From the NCBI RefSeq assembly GCF_000003605.2, contig NW_003137828.1:555824-585033 (forward strand): a DNA stretch of 29,210 bases. The letters are read 5' to 3'. Below, piece after piece: positions 18,990 through 29,210 of the stretch. Position numbers and translations under genes: made by a program. The DNA comes from Saccoglossus kowalevskii. Lineage: Eukaryota > Hemichordata > Enteropneusta > Harrimaniidae. The notes below the pieces were generated by a model, which was not told the origin of the DNA, made no database searches, and saw only the letters and a program-made list of their open reading frames with translations. Positions within the stretch are counted from its first letter, which is position 1. Each line of letters opens with the position of its first letter.

Positions 18990-21900
18990 GATATCATAAT
19001 ATGTATATCTGTCAATGTTCAATATCATAATATGTATATCTGCCAATGTGCGATATCATGATCTGTATATATGCCAATGTGCGATATCATGATCTGTATG
19101 TATGCCAATGTGCAATATCATGATCTGTATATATGCCAATGTGCGATATCATGATCTGTATATATGCCAATGTACGATATCATAATATGTATATCTGCCA
19201 ATGTGCGATATCATGATCTGTATATATGCCAATGTGCGATATCATAATATGTATATCTGCCAATGTTCAATATCATAGTATGTATATCTGCCAATGTACA
19301 ATATCATAATATGTATATCTGCCAATGTACAATATCATAATATGTATATCTGCCAATGTGCAATATCATAATATGTATATCTGCCAATGTGCGATATCAT
19401 AATATGTATATCTGCCAATGTGCAATATCATAATATGTATATCTGCCAATGTACAATATCATAATATGTATATCTGCCAATGTACAATATCATAATATGT
19501 ATATCTGCCAATGTGCAATATCATAATATGTATATGTGCCAATGTGCAATATCATAATATGTATATCTGCCAATGTGCAATATCATAATATGTGTATCTG
19601 CCAATGTACAATATCATAATATGTATATCTGCCAATGTGCAATATCATAATATGTATATCTGCCAATGTGCAATATCATAATATGTATATCTGCCAATGT
19701 TCAATATCATAATATGTATATCTGCCAATGTTCAATATCATAATATGTATATCTGCCAATGTGCAATATCATAATATGTATATCTGCCAATGTATGATAT
19801 AATGTTCTATCATATATGCCAATGAACGATATCATGGTCTGTATATCTGCCAATGTGCGATATCATGATCTGTATATATGCCAATGTGCGATATCATAAT
19901 ATGTATATCTGCCAATGTACAATATCATAATATGTATATCTGCCATTGTGCGATATCATGATCTGTATATCTGCCAATGTACGATATCATAATATGTATA
20001 TCTGCCAATGTTCAATATCATAATATGTATATCTGCCAATGTGCAATATCATAATATGTATATCTGCCAATGTGCAATATCATAATATGTATATCTGCCA
20101 ATGTGCAATATCATAATATGTATATCTGCCAATGTGCAATATCATAATATGTATATCTGCCAATGTACAATATCATAATATGTATATCTGCCAATATGCG
20201 ATATCATAATATGTATATCTGCCAATGTGCAATATCATAATATGTATATCTGCCAATGTGCAATATCATAATATGTATATCTGCCAATGTGCAATATCAT
20301 AATATGTATATCTGCCAATGTGCGATATCATAATATGTATATCTGCCAATGTGCAATATCATAATATGTATATCTGCCAATATGCGATATCATAATATGT
20401 ATATCTGCCAATGTGCAATATCATAATATGTATATCTGCGAATGTGCGATATCATAATATGTATATCTGCCAATGTGCGATATCATAATATGTATATCTG
20501 CGAATGTGCAATATCATAATATGTATATCTGCCAATGTGCGATATCATAATATGTATATCTGTCAATGTACAATATCATAATATGTATATCTGCCAATGT
20601 GCGGTATCATAATATGTATATCTGTCAATGTACAATATCATAATATGTATATCTGCCAATGTGCAATATCATAATATGTATATCTGTCAATGTACGATAT
20701 CATAATATGTATATCTGCCAATGTGCAATATCATATTATGTATATCTGCCAATGTATGATATCATGTTCTATATATATGCCAATGTACGATATCATAATA
20801 TGTATATCCGCCAGTGTACGATATCATATGTATATCTGCCAATGTACGATATCATAATATGTATGATATAATGTTCTATCATATATGCCAATGAACGATA
20901 TCATGGTCTGTATATCTGCCAATGTACAATATCATAATATGTATATCTGCCAATGAACGATATCATGGTCTGTATATCTGCCAATGTACAATATCATGAT
21001 CTGTATATATGCCAATGTGCTATATCATGATCTGTATGTATGCCAATGTGCCATATCATGAACTGTATAATTGTCAATGTGCAATATCATGATCTGTATA
21101 TATGCCAATGTGCCATATCATAAACTGTATATATGCCAATGTGCGATATCATGATCTGTATATATGCCAATGTGCCATATCATAAACTGTATATCTGCCA
21201 ATGTGCCATATCATAACTGTATATCTGCCAATGTGCAATATCATGATCTGTATATATGCCAATGTGCCATATCATAAACTGTATATATGCCAATGTGCGA
21301 TATCATGATCTGTATGTATGCCAATGTGCCATATCATAAACTGTATATATGCCAATGTGCGATATCATGATCTGTATATATGCCAATGTGCCATATCATA
21401 AACTGTATATCTGCCAATTTGCCATATCATAACTGTATATCTGCCAATGTGCGATATCATGATCTGTATATATACCAATGTGCCATATCATAAACTGTAT
21501 ATATGCCAATGTGCGATATCATGATCTGTATATATGCCAATGTGCCGTATCATAAACTGTATATCTGCCAATGTGGCATATCATAAACTGTATATATGCC
21601 AATGTGCCATATCATGATCTGTGTATATGCCAATGTGCCATATCATAAACTGTATATCTGCCAATGTGCCATATCATAAACTGTATACATGCCAATGTGC
21701 GATATCATGATATGTATGTCTGCCAATGTGCCATATCATAAACTGTATATATGCCAATGTGCGATATCATGATATGTATGTCTGCCAATGTGCCATATCA
21801 TAAACTGTATACATGCCAATGTGCGATATCATGATATGTATGTCTGCCAATGTGCCATATCATAAACTGTATATATGCCAATGTGCGATATCATGATCTG

Positions 21901-22234
21901 TATATATGCCAATGTGCCATATCATAAACTGTATATCTGCCAATGTGCCATATCATAACTGTATATCTGCCAATGTGCGATATCATGATCTGTATATATA
22001 CCAATGTGCCATATCATAAACTGTATATATGCCAATGTGCGATATCATGATCTGTATATATGCCAATGTGCCGTATCATAAACTGTATACATGCCAATGT
22101 GCCATATCATAAACTGTATATATGCCAATGTGCCATATCATAAACTGTATACATGCCAATGTGCGATATCATGATCTGTATGTCTACCAATTTGCGATAT
22201 CATAAACTGTATATTTGCCAATGTGCGATATCAT
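18988..22234. repeat. 31-bp minisatellite array, ~105 copies
   Basis: The unit is close to GATATCATAATATGTATATC followed by TGCCAATGTGC, 31 bp. Three main variants occur: an AATATG type fills most of 19000-20960; a GATCTG type and an AAACTG type dominate after 21000, where they often alternate as a 62-bp dimer. A few 30-bp units lack one A. A variant block with TATGATA...TATCATA occurs near 19794 and near 20869. Each unit carries a weak GATAT/ATATC dyad. Short open frames in it (for example 20659-20871) only reflect the repeat. CCAAT is present once per unit. Confidence 0.97.
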
Positions 22235-22740
22235 TCACGAGTAGTACAATCTCTCTGTAGTTGTGTTATAGCAATACATGCCGTATGGACGTGGTCACGG
22301 TCACCTACTTGACAACATAGATAACACAGCTACAATTTTTCAAATTATAAACACTCTTCAACTGATTGATTGCAGACATAGGCTGACAGTGACAGTTAAT
22401 TGGCATATGAACAATCTGTAAAGTAATTAATATTTTATGACACACGTTCCGTACACGAGGCATGTATGTCATGCTGTCAACCCATGCCATAGATTCCACA
22501 AGCCGAGCATGATATTCAACTCAACATTATGACGGGTCTTCCATGAGACTGAGGTCTTATATGACCGGGTTGTGATTGGTCAATCAACTATTTAACCCAA
22601 TCAACGCCAACGTCAAATGTTGTCCGTCACTTTCACAAAATAAACTTGAAGAATTATTTTCAAATTTGTTTCCCCAAATATTCTGTTAAAGAGCTGTTGC
22701 AATAGTGATGGCCAGATGCCGTTAACATCATAACAAAGAG
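22235..22740. other. Gene-free stretch after the 31-bp array
   Basis: No coding signal. Contains the dyad TGATTG-GT-CAATCA at 22573-22586, which includes an inverted CCAAT box. Nothing else recognised. Confidence 0.5.
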
Positions 22741-22901
22741 GTGGGGGAGTAGTCCGATAGTGGACTCGATGAGTATGCGCCACTGTTTTGACCCCAAATT
22801 TTAGGGTTTTCTACTATTTTACCAACACTTTTGGCAAAAAACGAAATTTCTTACCCAAAAAATCAATCTTTTTGGGTCAACTGGCTTCGGAGCACTCCCA
22901 C
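22741..22901. mobile_element. 161-bp inverted-repeat element (MITE-like)
   Basis: The left end GTGGGGGAGTAGTCCG at 22741 matches the complement of CGGAGCACTCCCAC at the right end (to 22901). A further inner match is GACCCCAAA on the left against GACCCAAAAA on the right, read on the minus strand. A perfect 9-bp hairpin, ACCCAAAAA/TTTTTGGGT, lies at 22853-22877. No target duplication is clear. Confidence 0.45.
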
Positions 22902-23316
22902 GGAAAATCCAGGTGAGTACCAGCTCCCGGGAATGATACAGCGGCTACCTACACTGAATCTACACATTTTATACAAATGATTTCACTTGTTGTAAACATT
23001 ATATATAATGAGCAAACGATATAGTCTGGCAATGACGCCAGGACAATAATATACGTCTCCTACCCATGTATGAAACGTGAAACATCCAAAAAATAGTATA
23101 TTCCCAGATTTAATGATTACACATATAAACCATGAGTGAAAAGAATCGTGGAACTATGATTGATCGAACTACGATTACTACGATTGTCGCGAGCTGGGGA
23201 CCAACTTGAATCGAAGCCTATTCGTGAGTAGACGTCCTGAAGTAACAATTTGAATATATCGTGCTTTCGTTATTTTTATACATACAATATCACAGCACAC
23301 CGAACCACACAATACC

Positions 23317-23339
23317 CTACCATACCATACCATACCATA
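23317..23339. repeat. (CCATA)n short pentanucleotide repeat
   Basis: About four and a half copies of CCATA. Confidence 0.85.
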
Positions 23340-25211
23340 TGACATTATAGCCAAGTGATGGCGTTTACTATAATTCTAGACCACTCACTCAAATCAAGAT
23401 GGTCGTATTACAATTCTTACATATCTGATCATCATAAGTTCCTTTTAAGTAGAAGGCTGTTTGCCATATGTCGTCTCCCTACAGTTCAATGTGTCCCACA
23501 TAATCCCCAGTGCTAGCGCTCAAACAAACCTTCCGGTTTATGTTAGTCGACACACAATGTCAGCACGCTGTGTACTGTATATTATTCATATATACACGGT
23601 ATCATTTCGACGACAGATCAATATTCGACAAAATCAGGGCAAACGAGTTTATCCCGGTCAGTTTGCTCAATAAGAGGGCAACGGCACAGTTATATATAAA
23701 ACTAAGACAGGACACGGATTTATAAACAATTATTTTCAACTTTTACGACTATTTTCGGTAATCTAACGTACTAATAGCGATATTACAAGAAACGCACTCT
23801 CGCGCTTTGCGGGTTTTTGAAAACACGTATTTTATGTGCGCGTTAATCGCCACATTCAAAAACGCACGCGTTACGCGCTTTTTGTACCACTGCGAAAATG
23901 AATCTGAGAAATACACGAATAACTTGTTTCTCTGGCTCACTAATTTGCATTGGAAAAAAGTAGAAATGTAGGATTGTCTTGCGATTTTGTGATCATATCT
24001 CAATTCGTAGAACTTCATAAATTCGCGTGAGATCTTTATCACACACGTGTGCATCATCATCTTATAATTTATTCAATTTGTTGAGTTAGTAGTTGGCTAG
24101 ATGAGTTACTCACATAACCCTTATTGGAACTCAGTGTCACATAGATGCACATTTGCTGTTAAGTATGTACTGAAAATGGGATTTTTTTGTCAGTTTTAAT
24201 GACTTGGTTTATTAACACAGAGAAACAGAAACATAAATTATGAACAATAGAGCAACACCAACCCCACAGCGGCTAATTAAAAACGTTATAATGAGCCTTA
24301 ATCGCAGATGGCCGCCGACGTCTCGTTGAAAGCGAGACCCACGCGACTTATCCCTACCCATCATAATGTTCAATTCTCTGCCGCCTTTGCACCCACTGTT
24401 CCAAATGGCTACGAAGCACTCTCGCTCTCAGCGATATCTTGATGGGCATTTGCAAATAAGCTATGATTTTGCCAGACTACCATACCTTCAACTAAATTAA
24501 ATATAATGCACACTCTTATTATTAGTAGTAGTCGTTGTCTGTTGCCCCAATGAGGAAAACGCAGGTGAACAATCTCGTAACATCGTGTTCTATCACTGTT
24601 AAATGTGCGTGAACATGACGTCATCGGGTGTGAGATCATAAAGTGATATGTGTAAAACGAGACTCGTACTGACGATGGTGACGTGGTCATTTATATACAT
24701 AGACTAATTCACAACAGCAGATGGTTTGACTTACTCAAAGGCTTAAACTTTGAAGACAAAAACGTTGTCTCAATTTTGCGGTCTGATATTAAATGTTTAC
24801 AAGTAAAAACGAAAACATTTACACAATGTCGGTGCGTTTGACAATCGATACCTCTAGCATGCCTACTTCCACGAGTAGAGATAAGCCAAATGGAAATAAT
24901 GCAATTGACCCGACTCGGCATGAAAGGGTAACGTAGCATGGTGTATCCTATCGGTTATTGCAGAAATTCAAAGTGACACGCGAGTACATGTACGCGTGGG
25001 AAGAAATACGTGATTGGGTCAAATAAACCCGGGTGATATGGACATAATTGGATGTAGATGCACTACACACAGCAGGGGAACAGCACAACATACTATTGAT
25101 ATTTTTATGAAAACAGAAGGATAATGCTTCTATGGAAACAACAGTCTATAATTCAATAACTAATACATTTACCTATTTTTGTACGTGACATCATATTCGC
25201 AAAATTTGCGT

Positions 25212-25225
25212 GTTGCCATAGTAAC
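25212..25225 (+). promoter_or_regulatory. X-box-like (RFX) motif
   Basis: GTTGCC-AT-AGTAAC is a full match to the X-box consensus bound by RFX factors. A near copy with a single terminal change lies at 25936-25949. No gene is recognised nearby. Confidence 0.35.
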
Positions 25226-25603
25226 ATATAATTTGAAGTTATTGACAATTCACAGTCATTCGTAGTTCCCACACCCGCTTCGAACCCAGTAATGTACAAC
25301 TCTGACAACTCATTCTCGCTATCGCAGTGTCTTGCCTGTGTGTCATAGTCGAGTGGAGCGGGCGGAACTTGATGCCGTAAGGCAGGTCGTGGCTTGCGAC
25401 GTTGTAATAGTTACGTTACACATAAAACTAAAGAGTCAAAACTAAAGTTCGGAGTAGTTTAATGTGTTTTTATTGTCAAACTGAATGTTGAAATATATAA
25501 TTTACAAAGATTTTGATAAATCAATGTCTTCATGTTGCGCACCGCAAGATTCGATTGATGAAATAACGACCTCCGCAATAACATGTAATTTGAATTACTG
25601 TGT

Positions 25604-25623
25604 TTAATAGTACGTACTATTAA
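25604..25623. repeat. Perfect 20-bp palindrome
   Basis: TTAATAGTACGTACTATTAA reads the same on both strands, ten base pairs without a loop. Confidence 0.9.
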
Positions 25624-25728
25624 TTGAGTGAGCATGCGTATTTTTGTATTTCATCGAAACTTGCTGCAAAATCAATGTTTCAATTTATGACAAATGACAT
25701 TCCGTGTGATAAATAATGTATGATAAAA

Positions 25729-25764
25729 ATATTATTATATATCCGACCATGCATATAATAATAT
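25729..25764. repeat. Hairpin with perfect 12-bp stem
   Basis: ATATTATTATAT at 25729-25740 and ATATAATAATAT at 25753-25764 are exact complements around a 12-base loop. There is no T-tract and no gene context, so terminator function is not suggested. Confidence 0.8.
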
Positions 25765-26690
25765 CGTGGCCGAAACTCCGTACTGATAACAACACATATT
25801 CTAACTTTGCCGAAGTGAGCAAGGCTATAACCAAAACTATAAAAGCATTTTCGCTGTCATCACAGAAATATTGAACGATTGATCATTCGTTGCATCTTAT
25901 CTCTAAACTGATATTATGCATCAATGCACTCCACGGTTGCCATAGTAATTTCTTGTTATGATAAAAGTGAAATACTATATATTGTCACACTACAATTACA
26001 ATCGTACACAGGCGTGAGGTTCCGTAAATTTAATTCTTGCTATTGTCTCAGCAACGTTTGCATTTATATATATTTAACGGGTCATCGCTGCATTTTTTTC
26101 AATGTTGTTATTTTTATATGTATAACTGGGTAACAAATAGGTATCACGTGATAATACGTCATGTGACATGACATATATTAGTATACAGTATGCAAAAATA
26201 ATGATTGGTCAACTAAATATATTAGCGTGCTTTTTGCATATGCGTTACATGAATATTCCACTTCAATGCCTGGTTATAAAATACGAAATAATAATTGACA
26301 ACAAGTACTTCTATCAACTGCCAAGTATCAGACAATTGGTCACATAATCGATTGATGAATATTGATATTATATATTATTATATCATATTTCTTGTCTCTG
26401 ACGTCATTTTGAATGTTACTGGTCTCTGATTTTATAATAACCGGGACACTTAGATTGTTGACAGCAACTAGACGGATAACACTTTCTGATGCATTTGCAC
26501 TGGAGGTTAAGTTTGGAAACTCAGAAAGTCACTGCTTTTCTGTCTCTGCTTCACCTTATTTACAAACAAACAGCCTGTCCCAGTTTCACCTTACTGTCTG
26601 TATAGTAGTACCTGTTTCAATTTTACCTCACCTGTCTGTCAGCCTCTGTACGCCAGAAACTCCTCGCTGTCGTGGGTTATCTACGACTTA

Positions 26691-26709
26691 CTGTCTGTCT
26701 GTCTGTCTC
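26691..26709. repeat. (CTGT)n short repeat
   Basis: More than four uninterrupted copies of CTGT, just before the 34-bp array. Confidence 0.85.
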
Positions 26710-26730
26710 GATTTCACTGTATTTTTTAAA

Positions 26731-29210
26731 GAAAATATAAACCCTAATGTACATTATTTATATGAAAACGTATAGACATAAATGCACGTATTAATATGAG
26801 AAAGTATAGACCTGAATGCACGTATTTATAAGAGAAAGTATAGACATAAATGCACGTAGTTATATGAGAAAGTATAGACCTGAATGCACGTATTTATATG
26901 AGAAAGTATAGACATAAATGCACGTATTTATATGAGAAAGTATAGACCTGAATGCACGTATTTATATGAGAAAGTATAGACATAAATGCACGTATTTATA
27001 TGAGAAAGTATAGACCTGAATGCACGTATTTATATGAGAAAGTATAGACATAAAAGCACGTATTTATATGAGAAAGTATAGACCTGAATGCACGTATTTA
27101 TATGAGAAAGTATAGATCTGAATGCACGTATTTATATGAGAAAATATATACCTGAATGCGCGTATTTATATGAGAAAATATAGACCTGAATGCATGTATT
27201 TATATGAGAAAATATAGACCTGAATGCGCGTATTTATATGAGAAAATATAGACCTGAATGCGCGTATTTATATGAGAAAATATAGACCTGAATACGCGTA
27301 TTTATATGAAAAAATATAGACCTGAATGCACGTATTTATATGAGAAAATATAGACCTGAATGCACGTATTTATATGAGAAAATATAGACCTGAATGCGCG
27401 CATTTATATGAGAAAGTATAGACCTGAATGCACGTATGAATATGAGAAAGTATAGACCTGAATGCACGTATTTGTATGAGTAAGTATAGACCTGAATGCA
27501 CGTATTTATACGAGAAAGTATAGACCTGAATGCACGTATTTATATGAGAAACTTATAGACCTGAATGCACGTATTTATATGAGAAAGTATAGACCTGAAT
27601 GCACGTATTTATAAGAAAAAGTATAGACCTGAATGCACGTATGAGTATGAGAAAGTATAGACCTGAATGCACGTAATTGTATGAGAAAGTATAGACCTGA
27701 ATGCACGTATTTATATGAAAAAGTATAGACCTGAATGCACGTATGAGTATGAGAAAATATAGACCTGAATGCACGTATTTGTATGAGTAATTATAGATCT
27801 GAATGCACGTATTAGTATGAGAAAATATATAGACCTGAATGCACGTATTTGTATAAGAAAGTATAGACATAAATCCGCGTATTTATATGAGAAACTATAG
27901 ACCTGGATGCACGTATTTATATGAGAAAGTATAGACCTGAATGCACGTATTAGTATAAGAAAGTATAGACCTGAATGCACGTATTTATATGAGAAAATAT
28001 AGACCTGAATACGCGTATTTATATGAGAAAATATAGACCTGAATGCACGTATTTATATGAGAAAATATAGACCTGAATGCGCGTATTTATATGAGAAAAT
28101 ATAGACCTGAATGCACGTATTTATATGAGAAAATAAAGACCTGAATACGCGTATTATTATGAGAAAATATAGACCTGAATGCACGTATTTATATGAGAAA
28201 ATATAGACCTGAATGCGCGTATTTATATGAGAAAATATAGACCTAAATACGCGTAATTATATGAGAAAGTATAGACCTGAATGCACGTATGAGTATGAGA
28301 AAGTATAGACCTGAATGCATGTATTTGTATGAGTAAGTATAGACCTGGATACACGTATTTATATGAGAAAGTATAGACCTGAATGCACGTATTTATATGA
28401 GAAAATATAGACCTGAATACGCGTATTTATATGAGAAAATATAGACCTGAATGCACGTATTTATATGAGAAAATATAGACCTGAATGCGCGTATTTATAT
28501 GAGAAAATATAGACCTGAATGCGCGTAATTATATGAGAAAGTATAGACCTGAATGCACGTATGAGTATGAGAAAGTATAGACCTGAATGCATGTATTTGT
28601 ATGAGTAAGTATAGACCTGGATACACGTATTTATATGAGAAAGTATAGACCTGAATGTACGTATTTATATGAGAAAATATAGACCTGAATGCGCGTATTT
28701 ATATGAGAAAATATAGACCTGAATGCGCGTATTTATATGAGAAAATATAGACCTGAATGCACGTATTTATATGAGAAAATATAGACCTGAATACGCGTAT
28801 TTATATGAGAAAATATAGACCTGAACGCACGTATTTATATGAGAAAATATAGACCTGAATGCGCGTATTTATATGAGAAAATATAGACCTGAAAGCGCGT
28901 AATTATATGAGAAAGTATAGACCTGAATGCACGTATGAGTATGAGAAAGTATAGACCTGAATGCATGTATTTGTATGAGTAAGTATAGACCTGGATACAC
29001 GTATTTATATGAGAAAGTATAGACCTGAATGCACGTATTTATATGAGAAAGTATAGACCTGAATGCACGTATTTATATGAGAAAGTATAGACCTGAATGC
29101 ACGTATTTATAAGAAAAAGTATAGACCTGAATGCACGTATGAGTATGAGAAAGTATAGACCTGAATGCACGTATTTGTATGAGAAAGTATAGACCTGAAT
29201 GCACGTATTT
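26731..29210. repeat. 34-bp minisatellite array, ~73 copies, open at window end
   Basis: The unit is GTATAGACCTGAATGCACGT followed by ATTTATATGAGAAA, 34 bp; the first copy is degenerate. From 26775 to about 27070 units alternate between GACATAAATG and GACCTGAATG types as a 68-bp dimer, five times. Later variants (GAATACGCG, GAATGCGCG, GTATGAGTATGAG, GAGTAAG...GGATACACG) recur in fixed order as multi-unit blocks. On the minus strand each unit has a TATAAATA string next to ACGTG. The open frames at 27553-27980 are repeat translations: 34 is not a multiple of 3, so reading frames cycle every 102 bp. The array continues past the window. Confidence 0.97.

Larger units (their letters stand above)
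22902..26730. other. Gene-free stretch between the two arrays
   Basis: Frames of 60-120 codons lack known domains and are not called; the longest (26413-26775) runs into the 34-bp array. Noted contents: a CCATA pentanucleotide run at 23317-23339, a GC-rich imperfect hairpin near 23793-23880, X-box-like motifs at 25212 and 25936, a perfect 20-bp palindrome at 25604, a 12-bp-stem hairpin at 25729-25764, a CTGT run at 26691-26709 and TGACGTCA at 24616 and 26399. Confidence 0.5.

Noticed and set aside
20659-20871. Open frame rich in Tyr, Cys and Met
   Set aside because: Pure translation of the 31-bp minisatellite.
23749-24060. 103-codon minus-strand frame
   Set aside because: Lies over a GC-rich imperfect hairpin; no recognisable protein feature.
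25260-25300. GGGTTCGAA-like word suggesting a tRNA T-arm on the minus strand
   Set aside because: The flanking bases do not pair into a T-stem, and no acceptor or anticodon arm can be drawn.
26413-26775. 120-codon plus-strand frame
   Set aside because: No domain, low-complexity CTGT tract, and it runs into the degenerate start of the 34-bp array.
27553-27980. Two overlapping minus-strand frames that look like a repeat protein
   Set aside because: Translations of the 34-bp array in different phases; no start context and no gene structure.
18988-29210. CRISPR-like arrays
   Set aside because: Units are directly adjacent with no unique spacers, and the genome is eukaryotic; these are minisatellites.

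Overview
This window reads as non-coding-rich nuclear DNA of an animal, most likely a marine invertebrate. The grounds are one long metazoan-type BTB-kelch gene with a probable splice acceptor before it, AT-rich and gene-poor flanks, decayed non-LTR (LINE-type) reverse transcriptase relics, small inverted-repeat DNA elements and kilobase-scale minisatellite arrays. CpG does not look strongly depleted, which argues against a vertebrate. The phylum cannot be fixed from this sequence alone, and nothing looks bacterial, plasmid or viral.

Layout: 14-125 is an (AAAT)n microsatellite. 126-10363 has no convincing gene. It holds an imperfect foldback structure with a second small inverted-repeat element nested in its left arm (5154-5855), a promoter-like cluster (5880-6026), a CpG-rich patch with a TCTCGCGAGA palindrome (about 7130-7460), a degenerate 44-bp repeat (about 9030-9430) and scattered transcription-factor-like dyads. 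10376-13165 is the only confident protein gene: an intron-free coding exon for a 929-residue BTB protein with a long acidic serine-rich middle and a degenerate kelch-like C-terminal half.

13166-18987 is a transposon graveyard. Two inverted 165-166-bp TTAA-flanked MITE copies lie 1.55 kb apart. One of them interrupts a reverse transcriptase relic just before the place of its catalytic ADD motif. A second relic on the minus strand is the zinc-knuckle-like C-terminal end of a related element, and it abuts the next feature. 18988-22234 is a tandem array of about 105 copies of a 31-bp unit with internal higher-order structure. 22235-26730 is mostly unique non-coding DNA with a 161-bp inverted-repeat element, X-box-like motifs and strong palindromes. 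26731-29210 is a second unrelated array of about 73 copies of a 34-bp unit, running off the end.

I see no cluster of genes acting together and no clear new biological system. The best leads are the BTB-kelch protein with its unusual insertion, the datable nesting of the MITE in the RT relic, the two highly ordered minisatellites, and the repeated appearance of TGACGTCA and TCACGTGA dyads. All counts and alignments were made by eye.
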